This document shows, piece after piece, positions 1 through 9,819 of a stretch of DNA of 39,077 bases. The notes under the pieces are model-generated. The model was not told the origin of the DNA. It did no database searches and saw only the letters and a program-made list of their open reading frames with translations. Source of the stretch: Kiritimatiellota bacterium (GTDB lineage: Bacteria > Verrucomicrobiota > Kiritimatiellia > CAIQIC01); contig JAPLSZ010000253.1 in the NCBI GenBank assembly GCA_026398385.1, positions 1 through 39,077 on the forward strand, written 5' to 3'. The first letter of the stretch is position 1, and each line of letters begins with the position of its first letter. The position numbers and the translations under genes were made by a program.

Positions 1-200
1 GGCCAACGGCCCCCGTTGGGGGCCTCTCGGGTTGCGGTCTACCTTGCTGTGCACTGTGAATAGCATGTCGAATAACAACCAAAAAGTGTCAAACGCAAAT
101 CAGGACGTGACACTTCAGCCCCCCCGCATCCCCTCATTCCAAACTTGGCGATCTTCGCAGTGCTATCCACCCAAAGCTTGTTTTTCCGCGAAGATTTTTT

Positions 201-352
201 GACAGGATTAACAAGATTCTACAGGATTGAAATCATCGCCATGCCAGCCAATCCGTCCATAAACTTACCACTTTTCTGAAAATCCTGTTAATCCTGTCCA
301 AATATTCTTTGGTTGCGGCGCTGCCGCGCTAAGCCTTGGCGGTTAAATGCTT
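201..352 (-). repeat. Dispersed hairpin repeat, copy A (inverted relative to copy B at 12554-12703)
   Basis: Reverse complement reads gcatttaaccgccaaggcttagcgcggcagcgccgcaaccaaagaatatttggacaggattaacaggattttcag...caatcctgtagaatcttgttaatcctgtc and aligns along its length with 12554-12703. Core ends gacaggattaaca(g/a)gatt form terminal inverted repeats. Confidence 0.85.
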
Positions 353-1687
353 CGGTTGCGGCTTCACCGCCGCTCCCACGAGCGTGAACGGACCGGCCCA
401 TTCGATTTCGACGTCCGTCAACTGCCCGAGCAGATCTTCCGTGGCCGGGAAGTATACCAGCTTGTACTGGGGCGTGCGACCCCACCAGCGGTCGCGTTTT
501 TCGTCGCGGCCCTCGACCAGCACGCGGACGGTCCGGCCGACATACGCCTGGTGCTTTTCCGTCAGGATGCGCCGGTGCTGGTCTTCCAGCAGCAGGCGCC
601 GTCGCTCCTTTTCGTCGGCCGGCACATCGTCGGGCAGCCGGCGCGCGGCGTAGGTTTCCGGCCGCGGGGAGTAGGGCGCGATGTGCAGGAAGTCGAGGCG
701 CAGCTCTTCCAGCAGCCGGCAGGTGTCCATGAACTGCGCCTCGGTTTCGCCGGGAAAGCCGACGATGATGTCGCTGTTGATGCCGGCATCCGGAAGGCGC
801 TGCCGGATGCGCGCCACCAGTTCCCGGAATTGCCGGACCGTGTAGCCGCGGCGCATGGCCGCCAGCACGCCGTCGTGGCCGGACTGCAAGGGGACTTCCA
901 GATAGGGCTGGACCTTTTCAATCCGCGCGACGGCGTCGAGCAGGCGGTCGGTCACCCATTGGGGGTGGCTGGTGAGAAAGCGGATGCGCCAAATCCCCGC
1001 GATGTGCGCGGCGTCCGCCAGCAGGCCGGCGAGGTCAGCGCCGTCGCCCAGGTCGAGTCCGTAGCGGTCCACGATCTGGCCCAGCAGCGTCACCTCGCGC
1101 ACGCCCTGATCCGCCAGGCGGCGGATTTCCTCCAGGATGTCCTGCGGCGGCCGGCTGCGCTCCGGCCCGCGGCGGTAGGGGATGACGCAGAATGCGTAGG
1201 CGTGCGAGCAGCCCAGCACCGCCGGCACCTGCGCGGTGACGGTGCGGCCCTGCGCGGAGGGCGGCAGCGCGGGCGCGGCGTCGGCGTCCGGCGCGACGCG
1301 TCGCAAGGCTTGGCGGGCCGCCGCGTCGAGGTCGTGGGGGCGCAGTAACTCCAGCAACGCCGCGGGGTCGGACGGCGGGAGGAAGACATCCACGAAGGGC
1401 CATTGCGCGCGCAGGGCCGGGCCGGCCTGGCGGCCGACCAGGCAGCCCATCACGGTCAGGATCAGCTCCGGGCGCCGTTGTTTGAACGCCCGCCAGTTGT
1501 CCAGTACGCGGAGGATTTTATCCTCGGCCTGCTGGCGGATGACGCACGTGTTCATGACGAGCACGTCCGCCGCCTCGGCGCGATCGGTGGGCGTCAGGCC
1601 CAGGCTTTCGAGCTGCGCTGCCAGCCCGCGGGTGTCGGCCGCGTTCATCTGGCAGCCGATGGTCCACAGGTGGTAGGTGCGCGGCAT
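329..1687 (-). CDS. miaB: MiaB-family tRNA methylthiotransferase (radical SAM), with altered SAM-cluster motif
   Basis: Starts MPRTYHLWTIGCQMN; N-terminal Cys of the UPF0004 domain present (TIGCQMN, NTCVIRQQAEDK, VMGCLVGRQ); radical-SAM region VPAVLGCSHAYAFCVIPYRRGPERSRPP; GFPGETEAQF motif; C-terminal TRAM-like region. CAT at 1685-1687 is the likely start; the 519 aa ORF is over-extended upstream. Confidence 0.9.
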   Translation of the reverse strand: MPRTYHLWTIGCQMNAADTRGLAAQLESLGLTPTDRAEAADVLVMNTCVIRQQAEDKILRVLDNWRAFKQRRPELILTVMGCLVGRQAGPALRAQWPFVDVFLPPSDPAALLELLRPHDLDAAARQALRRVAPDADAAPALPPSAQGRTVTAQVPAVLGCSHAYAFCVIPYRRGPERSRPPQDILEEIRRLADQGVREVTLLGQIVDRYGLDLGDGADLAGLLADAAHIAGIWRIRFLTSHPQWVTDRLLDAVARIEKVQPYLEVPLQSGHDGVLAAMRRGYTVRQFRELVARIRQRLPDAGINSDIIVGFPGETEAQFMDTCRLLEELRLDFLHIAPYSPRPETYAARRLPDDVPADEKERRRLLLEDQHRRILTEKHQAYVGRTVRVLVEGRDEKRDRWWGRTPQYKLVYFPATEDLLGQLTDVEIEWAGPFTLVGAAVKPQPKHLTAKA

Positions 1688-1770
1688 CGCGCGGCAGTCT
1701 AACCCGCCCGGCCGCGTTTTCAAGGCCGGGCTGCGCCGGCCCTGCGCGGCGCCGGTGGCTCGGGCCCGCG

Positions 1771-2538
1771 TTATATATCCACCAGGCCCTTGCAATCGGG
1801 GTAGCCGGAGCAGCCCCAGAATTGTTTTCCGGCTCTTTGGCCCTTCTGGGCGGTGCGTAGCACCATGGCCTGGCCGCAGGCGGGGCACGCGGGAATGGAA
1901 TCCGGTCGCTCCGACCGATCGGTCGAATCCGACGGATGACCGTTCTTCTTGCGGTTACGTTCAGCGAGGCGGGCGGTGGCCAGTTGCTCGCTGTAGCCGC
2001 CGTCTGCGACAAACTGCGCCTCCAGCGCCGCGATCTGTTTGTCGAGCAGGTAGTTGGTCTGGTTGATCAGGCAGAGCAGGGCATTCGCCCGCAGGGCAGG
2101 GTCCTCATGATCGAGCCAAGGGGCGTAGAGCGCGTGGCGCTGTTCGTCGGAGAGATCCGACGTATCGGCCGGCTCCGTCGGATGGGCCGGATGCTGCTGC
2201 CCGATCCGGCGAACGGCCAGCGCCTCGGGGTCATCCGGTTCCCATTTTCTCAGATGGCGGTGCCGCAAAAAGTCTTCATAGTCGAGCAGCAGTTCCTCCA
2301 GGCTGGAGCGCGCGACGTTGACCAGCCGCAGCTCGGTCTGCGAGGAGGTGGCGGAAGCGCGGCTGCCCTCGGCGATATTTTGCCGGCCACTCCGCGCGGC
2401 TTGGACCATTTGATCGCTCATGCGCGAGCGCGGTTCCAGGTAACGCTCGCAGAACCAGTAGGTGGCATCGTAGATGATAGTGTCTGTTTGAAAGCTGCGC
2501 AACTCGCGATAGCCGCCGCTGGGCCTGAGCTTGGGCAT
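1771..2538 (-). CDS. Four-helix-bundle protein (S23/IVP-like) with C-terminal topoisomerase-type zinc ribbon ('four helix bundle suffix' type)
   Basis: MPKLRPSGGYRELRSFQTDTIIYDATYWFCERYL...QMVQAARSGRQNIAEGSRAS...SLEELLLDYEDFLRHR; C-terminus CPACGQAMVLRTAQKGQRAGKQFWGCSGYPDCKG. Confidence 0.75.
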   Translation of the reverse strand: MPKLRPSGGYRELRSFQTDTIIYDATYWFCERYLEPRSRMSDQMVQAARSGRQNIAEGSRASATSSQTELRLVNVARSSLEELLLDYEDFLRHRHLRKWEPDDPEALAVRRIGQQHPAHPTEPADTSDLSDEQRHALYAPWLDHEDPALRANALLCLINQTNYLLDKQIAALEAQFVADGGYSEQLATARLAERNRKKNGHPSDSTDRSERPDSIPACPACGQAMVLRTAQKGQRAGKQFWGCSGYPDCKGLVDI

Positions 2539-2548
2539 GGTTGGTCTC

Positions 2549-3606
2549 CTACGTTGCCGACAGGAAGTCGGCAAGCAGCGCGCGGACTTCGGCCGCGACC
2601 GGCCGGGCGAGCAGTTCGGCCACGCGGCGCTGCTGCGACTGAAGGATTTCCGCGCGCAGCGGCTGGTCGTCGAGCACGCGGTGGATCAGCTCGGCGAGTT
2701 CCGGGGCCTTGAGCTCCTCGTAGAGCACGCCGGCCTGGCCCAGCGCTTCGGGCGTGCCGCCGGCGTGGCGCGCGATCACGGGCACGCCGTGGTACATGGC
2801 CTCGACCAGCGGCGCTCCGTAGCCTTCGTGCGCGCTGGTGGAGACGAACACGTCCGCCTGCCGGTAGTACGCGATCAGGCCGGCGGGCGATTCGGCAGAT
2901 CCAGGTCGCCGACCAGCATCTTGAGCATGGTAAAATAACGCGGACAGCTCCGATTGGAACCGACGATGATCAGGCGGCTGAAGGGATTGATCCGGTAATG
3001 ATAAAACGCGAAGGCCCAGATCAAATCCTCCAGGCGCTTGTTCGGCGCGATGCGGCCGATGCACAACAGCGTTTTTAACGCCGCGCGGGCCAGGGCGGTC
3101 ACGCGGTAATCCGGGGTGATATCCATCGGCGCCCGGTCGAAAATCAGCGGGCAGACGCGCACGCCGGGCGTCCCCAGCGTGGTCAGGTCATCGGCATCGT
3201 ATTGCGACACGGCCCAGACCGCGTCGGTGCGCCGGGCGAGCGCGGCGACCTGCGCGTGGGCGTCGGCGAGCTGGCGGGCGACGTCGTCGTCGAACCCGCG
3301 GAAATACTCCGGCGGCGTGATGTTGTGATAGACTAGGATTTTGCGCGCGGCGACGGCGGCGAACGCGTCCGCCGCCGGCGAGGCCAGGCCATAGTGATGG
3401 AGGACCACGTCGCCGGCGCCGCCGGCGTATTCCGCCAGCGGCCGGCAGTCGCCGCGGAGCGTCGGCGAGACGTGCGCCGGATCGGCGAAGATGTCCGCGG
3501 CGTGGCCCCAGCGGCGGAAGAGGTCGCGCAGGATGACAGCCTGACGCGAAATGGCGTCGCCATCGGCATAGCCGGCGAGCAACTGGTCTAGGCGGGGCTG
3601 GTGCAT
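2549..3606 (-). pseudogene. Glycosyltransferase group 1 (GT4-like), disrupted by a frameshift/small deletion near 2880-2905
   Basis: N-terminal part in ORF 2875..3606 (MHQPRLDQLLAGYADGDAIS...LLCIGRIAPNKRLEDLIWAFAFY...LVGDLDLPN) and C-terminal part in another frame, ORF 2549..3064 (SPAGLIAYYRQADVFVSTSAHEGYGAPLVEAMYHGVPVIARHAGGTPEALGQAG). Confidence 0.8.
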
Positions 3607-3643
3607 AAATTGTTTCTTACCACAGAGGTTGCAGAGGAATTAT

Positions 3644-4075
3644 TCATTCTTTCTTTTGTTCCAGAGCGGCGAGACGCTGACGCAATTCGCGCAGTTCCGC
3701 ATCGCGCTGCCGATGTTCGAATTCCAGCGCGCTGGTGTAGAGATGGTTGATCATGTTCTGGCGGCCGGTGACGCGGTTGTGCTGGTAGCGCAGCACCTTC
3801 CACAGCACGGCCTTGATCTGCGCCGCGACAGCGCCGGCGGGCCCCGGTCGGCGCGGGATATCAAACGGCAGCGTGTCCACGTTGTCGCGGTAGCGCAGCA
3901 GCCGCAGCAGTTCGGCGAGGTAGTCGGCCTCGGAGGCCGATTCCCGCAGGCGCAGGGCGCTGATGCTCTCCGGCAGCACGGCGGGCTTCGGGCCGGCGGG
4001 CCGTCCGGCGGCGGCGGCCCGCAGGGCGGCGCCGAGGTCGGCGGTACGATCCTGGCCTGCGATGACGATTTTCAT
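3644..4075 (-). CDS. Small coiled-coil protein of polysaccharide/O-antigen locus, function unknown
   Basis: MKIVIAGQDRTADLGAALR...LLRYRDNVDTLPFDIPRRPG...KVLRYQHNRVTGRQNMINHLYTSALEFEHRQRDAELRELRQRLAALEQKKE; 4-bp overlap with upstream wzt (4072-4075). Confidence 0.6.
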   Translation of the reverse strand: MKIVIAGQDRTADLGAALRAAAAGRPAGPKPAVLPESISALRLRESASEADYLAELLRLLRYRDNVDTLPFDIPRRPGPAGAVAAQIKAVLWKVLRYQHNRVTGRQNMINHLYTSALEFEHRQRDAELRELRQRLAALEQKKE

Positions 4076-5256
4076 GGCGCGGGTTTTAGCTCCCAGGCGG
4101 TGTTGAGGTGAAAGACGCCCTTGTGTTCCGAGGCGTCCTTGACGATGAATGGATGCAGATCCTCCTGGCGATGGTATTGGACGGCATGATCCCACGAATG
4201 GATGGACAGGGACAGGAAAAACCGGCCCGCCATGAGCGTCAGCGGGTTGATGGTCAGGCGGATTACGCCGTCGCCCGCGACGGCCGCGATCGGATATTGG
4301 GCGATCTGGGTGTTCGAGCCGAAGACATAGAAGCCGTTGCCGGTCTTGAGATTGAACCCGAAGACCGGCTTTTCGACACGGCGCTGGGCGCGGTAGTACA
4401 CCTCGACGGTCAGCGGCTGGCCGGTGGCGAAGGTGACCGCCTCGCGGCCGTCGGCATCGAGCAGCCGCACCTGCCGGATCTCGACCTCCCGGGTGCCGTG
4501 CTCTTCGACATTGAGCTGGCCGAGGCGGACCATATAGGACCGCAGGTAGGCAAAGATCACCTCGCCCGGTTTGCCGCGCTGGATCAGGTGGCCGTCATGG
4601 ATGAGAAAGACCTCGTCGCAGAACTCCTCGACCAGGTCCAGCGCGTGGGACACGAACAGGATGGTCTTGCCGCGCTTCTGAAAGTCGCGGATGCGGTCGA
4701 GGCACTTCATCTGGAAGGCCATATCGCCGACGGCCAGCACCTCGTCAATCAGCAGGATATCCGGGTCCATCTCGATGGCGACGGAGAAGGCCAGGCGGAC
4801 GTACATGCCGCTGGAGTAATGCTTCACCGGCATGTCGATGAATTCGCGCAGGCCGGCGAAATTCACGATCGCGTCGAACCGCTGGCGGACATCCTCGCGC
4901 GGGATGCCGAGGATGGCGGCGTTGAGGAAGACGTTCTCGCGGCCGGAGAGATCGGGATGGAAGCCCGCGCCCAACTCGAGCAGGGAGGAAATCCGGCCCG
5001 TGGCGCGCACCGAGCCTTCCGTTGGCGTGATGGTGCCGGTGACCAGCCCGAGCAGCGAGCTCTTGCCCGAGCCGTTGGGGCCCACCACGCCGATGGTCTG
5101 GCCGCGCGCGACCGTGAAGTTCACGTCGCGCAGCGCCCAGAAGATCTCCGCCGCGCGCCGCACTTCCGCCCGCGACAGCGCGCCGAGCAGCGTGGGCAGG
5201 CCCAGGCTCTGCCGCCGGTAGCACTTGCCGAGATGTTGGGCTTCGATGGCGGTCAT
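4072..5256 (-). CDS. wzt: O-antigen/polysaccharide ABC transporter ATP-binding protein with C-terminal Wzt-type domain
   Basis: Walker A GPNGSGKSS, signature HYSSGMYVRLAFSVA, Walker B ILLIDEVLAVGD; long C-terminal beta-rich extension after ~250 aa. Confidence 0.88.
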   Translation of the reverse strand: MTAIEAQHLGKCYRRQSLGLPTLLGALSRAEVRRAAEIFWALRDVNFTVARGQTIGVVGPNGSGKSSLLGLVTGTITPTEGSVRATGRISSLLELGAGFHPDLSGRENVFLNAAILGIPREDVRQRFDAIVNFAGLREFIDMPVKHYSSGMYVRLAFSVAIEMDPDILLIDEVLAVGDMAFQMKCLDRIRDFQKRGKTILFVSHALDLVEEFCDEVFLIHDGHLIQRGKPGEVIFAYLRSYMVRLGQLNVEEHGTREVEIRQVRLLDADGREAVTFATGQPLTVEVYYRAQRRVEKPVFGFNLKTGNGFYVFGSNTQIAQYPIAAVAGDGVIRLTINPLTLMAGRFFLSLSIHSWDHAVQYHRQEDLHPFIVKDASEHKGVFHLNTAWELKPAP

Positions 5257-6053
5257 AACACGTCGGCGAAAAAGCGTTGCTTCCGTTCAAATACGCGCAG
5301 CACGATCACGCCCGCGAGCAGCGGCCAGAGCCAGCCCGCCACGGCCGCCGCCGTCATGGGCAGCGGCGCGCCGGGCACCTGCAGCGCGCGGTAGGCGGTG
5401 ATGATCAGCGCCATGGGGTTCAGCAGGTACAGGTCGCCGACCCACGGCATGTCCGCCGCCGCGCTGCGCACCAGCTCGAGCGGATACATCACCGGGCTCA
5501 TGAAGAACCACGCGCTCAGGATCAGGCCGGCGAGGTGCGACGTGTCGCGGTAATACACGTTGGCGGCAGAGACCACCAGCGCCAGTTCCAGGTTGAACAG
5601 CGTCTGGTAGAGTATCACGACCGGCAGGGCCAGCGTCCAGCCGCTCAGCAGGGTGTGCTTGTACCACAGGAACAGCGCCACCAGCGGCAGTTGCACAAGC
5701 AGGGTCAGCAGAAAGTTCACCAGCGATGCGAGCACCACGGTCGTCGGCAGGATGATCCGCGGGAAGAACACCTTCTTCACCAGCGTGGCATTGCCCGTAA
5801 AGGCGTGCAGGCCCCCGTTGACGCACTGCGTGGTGAACTGCCAGGCGAAGACGCCGATGATGATGTCCTCCAGGGCAATGCCGCGGCCGCCCAGCAGGCG
5901 CAGGAAGAAAATGTAGATCGCCGCCATGAACAGCGGATTCAGCACCGTCCAGAGGAAGCCCAGCGCCGAACCCTGGTAGCGGCTTTTGAGATCGCGGGCC
6001 ACCAGGTTGGCCACCAGGTCGCGATAGGCGGCTAGTGTGCGGATCAGGTTCAT
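5253..6053 (-). CDS. wzm: O-antigen/polysaccharide ABC transporter permease
   Basis: [54 protein letters not shown]..., six hydrophobic segments, ABC-2 family; 4-bp overlap with wzt. The annotated 1251 aa ORF is an in-frame antisense extension through clpB; an alternative start is at 6113. Confidence 0.87.
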   Translation of the reverse strand: MNLIRTLAAYRDLVANLVARDLKSRYQGSALGFLWTVLNPLFMAAIYIFFLRLLGGRGIALEDIIIGVFAWQFTTQCVNGGLHAFTGNATLVKKVFFPRIILPTTVVLASLVNFLLTLLVQLPLVALFLWYKHTLLSGWTLALPVVILYQTLFNLELALVVSAANVYYRDTSHLAGLILSAWFFMSPVMYPLELVRSAAADMPWVGDLYLLNPMALIITAYRALQVPGAPLPMTAAAVAGWLWPLLAGVIVLRVFERKQRFFADVL

Positions 6054-6173
6054 CGGCGCATAGATATAGCGCAATGCGGGGCGGCGGACAAGGCATGGTT
6101 CGGCGTTGAACATTTGCTGTCGCCTCCCGGTCAAAACGCTATACTGCCCATCAGGGCGAAGGGAGCTGAGCGC

Positions 6174-8795
6174 ATGGCCTTGGACAAATTGACGATCAAA
6201 GCGCAGGAGGCGCTGCGGGCCGCGCAGCGTTTGGCGGAGCACCGCCGGCACAGCGAAGTGGACGTGGAGCACCTGCTGTTGGCCCTGATGGAACAAGCCG
6301 ACGGGGTGGTGCCGCCGCTGCTGGACAAGCTCGGCATACCGCCGGAGCCGCTGCGCCGGGCGCTCGACGAGGCGCTCACCGCCCGCGCGCAGGTGGAGGG
6401 CGCGACGGCGGAGCGTCCGCTCTCCGCCGCGCTGCGCCACGCGCTCGATGCGGCCGGCACGCTCGCGGCCAAGATGAAGGACGAGTATATCAGCGCCGAG
6501 CACCTGCTGCTGGCGGTCATCCAGTCGAAAGGCGCGGCGGCCGCCAAGCTGGCGGCGCAGGCGGGCCTGACGGCCGAGGCGGTGCTCCAGGCGCTGCAGA
6601 GCGTCCGCGGCCACCAGCGCGTCACCGACGCCAACCCGGAGGACAAGTACGAGACCCTGAAAAAATACGGCCGCGACCTGACTGCGGCGGCGCGGCAGGG
6701 CCAGCTCGATCCGGTGATCGGCCGTGACAACGAAATCCGGCGCGTGATCCAGGTGCTGTCGCGCCGCACGAAGAACAATCCGGTGCTGATCGGCGAGCCG
6801 GGCGTGGGCAAGACGGCGATCGCCGAGGGGCTGGCCCGGCGGATCGTCGCCGGCGATGTGCCGGAAGGGCTGAAAAACAAGCGCGTGATCGCGCTGGACC
6901 TGGGGGCGATGATCGCCGGCGCGAAATACCGCGGCGAATTCGAGGACCGCTTCAAGGCCTTCCTGAAGGAAGTCACCGGGGCCCAGGGCGAGATCATCCT
7001 GTTCATCGACGAACTGCACACGCTGGTCGGCGCCGGCGGCGCGGAAGGCGCGGTGGACGCCGCGAACATGATCAAGCCGCCGCTGGCGCGGGGCGAGTTG
7101 CGGTGCGTGGGCGCGACGACGCTGAACGAATACCGCAAGTACGTCGAAAAGGATGCGGCCCTGGAACGCCGCTTCCAGCCGGTGCGGGTGGAGGAGCCGA
7201 CCGTCGAGGCGACCGTGGCGATCCTGCGCGGCCTGAAGGAGCGCTACGAGGTGCATCACGGCGTGCGCATCCAGGACGGCGCGCTGGTGGCGGCGGCGAA
7301 GCTGTCGCAGCGCTACATCGCCGACCGCTTTCTGCCGGACAAGGCCATCGACCTGGTGGACGAGGCCGCCAGCCGGCTGCGCATGGAGATCGACAGCCTG
7401 CCGGTGGAAATCGACGAAGTGGAGCGCCGCATCCTGCAGCTCGACATCGAGCGCGCGGCGCTGAAGAAGGACCAGGATGCCGCCGCCCGGGAGCGCCTGG
7501 GCAAGCTGGAGCAGGAGCTCGCCGGGCTGCGCGCGCGCAGCCGGACAATGAAGCTGCACTGGCAGAAGGAGAAGTCCCACATCGCCGAAATCCGGAAGCA
7601 GACCGCCGCCTTGGACGCGCTGCGCGCCGCGGCCGAAAGCGCCAAGCGCACCAACCAGCTCGACCAGGCGGCGGAGATCGTGTATGGCCGCATCCCCCAG
7701 ACCGAGCGGGAGATCAAGCACGCGCAGGATCAGCTGGCGCAGCTGCAGGCGGGGCAGCGGATGCTCAAGGAGGAGGTGGATGCCGAGGACATTGCCGAGG
7801 TGGTTTCGGCTTGGGCCCATATTCCGGTCAGCCGCCTGCTGGAGTCCGAGAAGGAGAAACTGCTGCACATGGAGGAGCGCCTGCATCGCCGGGTGGTCGG
7901 CCAGGACGCCGCCGTGGAGTCCGTCGCCCGGGCCATCCGCCGCGCGCGCTCCGGCCTGCAGGATCCGTACCGGCCCATGGGTTCGTTCATCTTCCTCGGC
8001 CCGACCGGCGTCGGCAAAACCGAACTCGCCCGGGCGCTGGCGGAGTTCCTGTTCGACGATGAGCATGCCCTTATCCGGATCGACATGTCCGAATTCATGG
8101 AGAAGCACACGGTCAGCCGCCTGATCGGCGCGCCGCCGGGCTACGTGGGCTACGAGGAGGGCGGCTACCTCACCGAACACGTCCGCCGCAAACCCTATGC
8201 CGTCGTGCTCTTCGACGAGATCGAAAAGGCGCATGCCGACGTTTTCAACGTGCTGCTGCAGATCCTCGACGACGGCCGGCTGACCGACGGCCAGGGCCGA
8301 ACGGTGGACTTCACCAACACGCTCTGCATCATGACCAGCAATATCGGCGGCGGCGCGATCCACGACATGCTGGAAAAAAATCCGGAAACCTCCCGCGACA
8401 GCAGCGCCTACGAGCAGATGGAAGCCAAGGTCACCGAACTGCTCCGGCAGGTCTTCCGGCCGGAGTTTCTCAACCGGATCGACGAGATCATCATCTTCCA
8501 CAGTCTCCACCGCGCGCAGCTCCAGCAGATCGTGGAAATCCAGATGCAGCGGGTGGACCGCTATCTGGCGGATCGGAACATCACGCTGACGGTGACCGAC
8601 GGGGCCAAGGCGCTGCTGGCGAATGAAGGGTACGATCCAGCCTATGGCGCGCGGCCGCTCAAGCGGGTGATTCAGCGCCGGGTGCTCGACACGCTGGCGA
8701 CGGAAATCCTGAAGGGGACCGTCCGGGACGGCGACCACGTCACAGCCGACGTGGATTCGAAGCACCGCGCCGAACTGAAGATCAGCAGGACCTAG
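6174..8795 (+). CDS. clpB: ATP-dependent chaperone ClpB
   Basis: [18 protein letters not shown]...; Walker [16 protein letters not shown] and [27 protein letters not shown]; middle coiled-coil domain; [13 protein letters not shown]. Confidence 0.95.
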   Translation: MALDKLTIKAQEALRAAQRLAEHRRHSEVDVEHLLLALMEQADGVVPPLLDKLGIPPEPLRRALDEALTARAQVEGATAERPLSAALRHALDAAGTLAAKMKDEYISAEHLLLAVIQSKGAAAAKLAAQAGLTAEAVLQALQSVRGHQRVTDANPEDKYETLKKYGRDLTAAARQGQLDPVIGRDNEIRRVIQVLSRRTKNNPVLIGEPGVGKTAIAEGLARRIVAGDVPEGLKNKRVIALDLGAMIAGAKYRGEFEDRFKAFLKEVTGAQGEIILFIDELHTLVGAGGAEGAVDAANMIKPPLARGELRCVGATTLNEYRKYVEKDAALERRFQPVRVEEPTVEATVAILRGLKERYEVHHGVRIQDGALVAAAKLSQRYIADRFLPDKAIDLVDEAASRLRMEIDSLPVEIDEVERRILQLDIERAALKKDQDAAARERLGKLEQELAGLRARSRTMKLHWQKEKSHIAEIRKQTAALDALRAAAESAKRTNQLDQAAEIVYGRIPQTEREIKHAQDQLAQLQAGQRMLKEEVDAEDIAEVVSAWAHIPVSRLLESEKEKLLHMEERLHRRVVGQDAAVESVARAIRRARSGLQDPYRPMGSFIFLGPTGVGKTELARALAEFLFDDEHALIRIDMSEFMEKHTVSRLIGAPPGYVGYEEGGYLTEHVRRKPYAVVLFDEIEKAHADVFNVLLQILDDGRLTDGQGRTVDFTNTLCIMTSNIGGGAIHDMLEKNPETSRDSSAYEQMEAKVTELLRQVFRPEFLNRIDEIIIFHSLHRAQLQQIVEIQMQRVDRYLADRNITLTVTDGAKALLANEGYDPAYGARPLKRVIQRRVLDTLATEILKGTVRDGDHVTADVDSKHRAELKISRT

Positions 8796-8817
8796 CTGCC
8801 GGTCGGACGCCGGTCCA

Positions 8818-9792
8818 TCAGGCGGATGGCGGTTTCGCCGCGCTATGTCGGGATCGGCTCTGTCGCGGCGGCCGCTCCCGGGCGCCGGGGAAAAGAAAGT
8901 CCAGGAAATGCCGGGCGACCTCGTCGCCCTCGGGCGGCGAGATGGCCAGGTCCGCGCTGATTTCGATGATCCAGTATTTCTTCCGCCGCCGGTCCACCAG
9001 GAAATCAATCCCCACCACCGGCAGCCGGAACAGGCGGGCGGCGCGCGCGGCCAGCCGGAGCAGCGCAGGGGCGATCGCGCCGGTGATGACCGCGCAGTCC
9101 CCGCCGGTGTGGACGTTACTGGTCAGCCGGACCTGCACGCGTTCGCCTGCGCGGGGCACCCCGGCCAGGCGGCGGCCCAGCAGGGCCAGCTGGCGCCGGG
9201 TCTCGGCGTCGAGCGGTATGCGATGGCCGGGATCGACGCGCGTGGTCCGCCGGTTCTGGCGGCGGATGAGCTGGGCCAGGGTGTGGCGTCCGTCGCCGGT
9301 GACCGCCGCGGGCGTGCGGCGGATGGCGGCCACGCAGTGCGCGTTGACCAGAATCAGCCGCTGGTCCTCGCCTGCGACGCATTGCTCGAGGATCACCGGT
9401 TCCCCGTAGCCGCGCGCGGCGCGCACGGCGCGGCGCAATTCCGCCGCCGTGCGGACATCCACGGCGACGCCGCGTCCGCCCCACTGCGCGGCGGGTTTGA
9501 CCACGAGGGCGCGGTGGCGGGCCAGAAAGCGCCGGGCCCGGGCGAAATCCACGAAAAGCTCCTGCGCCGGCACGGGAAACCCGTGACGGTGGAGCAGGCG
9601 GTTGGCGGCATGCTTGTTCTGGGCCAGGTGGAACGTGGCGGCGCCGACGCGATCGGTGAGCGCATTGTAGCAGCGGACCGACCGGCCGCCCTGCCGCAGC
9701 TCGAAAACGGGCAGCGTGTCGTCCAGCACGCGCACCCGGATGCCGCGGCGCCGGGCCGCGCGGGTGATCGTGGTGGTGTACACCGTGTGCAT
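8818..9792 (-). CDS. ATP-grasp domain protein (cyanophycin synthetase/RimK-like)
   Basis: NKHAANRLLHRHGFPVPAQELF...ALVVKPAAQWGGRGVAV...VILEQCVAGEDQRLILVNAHCVAAIRRTPAAVTGDGRHTLAQLI...GIDFLVD...WIIEISA. Confidence 0.75.
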   Translation of the reverse strand: MHTVYTTTITRAARRRGIRVRVLDDTLPVFELRQGGRSVRCYNALTDRVGAATFHLAQNKHAANRLLHRHGFPVPAQELFVDFARARRFLARHRALVVKPAAQWGGRGVAVDVRTAAELRRAVRAARGYGEPVILEQCVAGEDQRLILVNAHCVAAIRRTPAAVTGDGRHTLAQLIRRQNRRTTRVDPGHRIPLDAETRRQLALLGRRLAGVPRAGERVQVRLTSNVHTGGDCAVITGAIAPALLRLAARAARLFRLPVVGIDFLVDRRRKKYWIIEISADLAISPPEGDEVARHFLDFLFPGARERPPRQSRSRHSAAKPPSA

Positions 9793-9819
9793 ACGCCTCC
9801 GGCGTCCGCGGGATAACCC

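Noticed and set aside
1-24. Hairpin ggccaacggcccccgttgggggcc at the window edge
   Set aside because: Stem is plausible as a terminator, but its context is cut by the window start and there is no clear T-tract, so no function is claimed.
3615-3640. accacagaggttgcagagg phrase 5' of the glycosyltransferase
   Set aside because: Short dispersed-type phrase; one copy here is too little to report as a separate finding.
6116-6145. Possible clpB promoter (tatact at 6140-6145)
   Set aside because: The -10-like box has no convincing -35 at the right spacing, and no CIRCE element or sigma32-type box was recognised.
6054-9008. 1251 aa minus-strand ORF 5253..9008
   Set aside because: Only 5253-6053 (wzm) is supported. 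The rest is antisense to clpB, with Arg/Leu/Gln-rich composition typical of GC-rich shadow ORFs.
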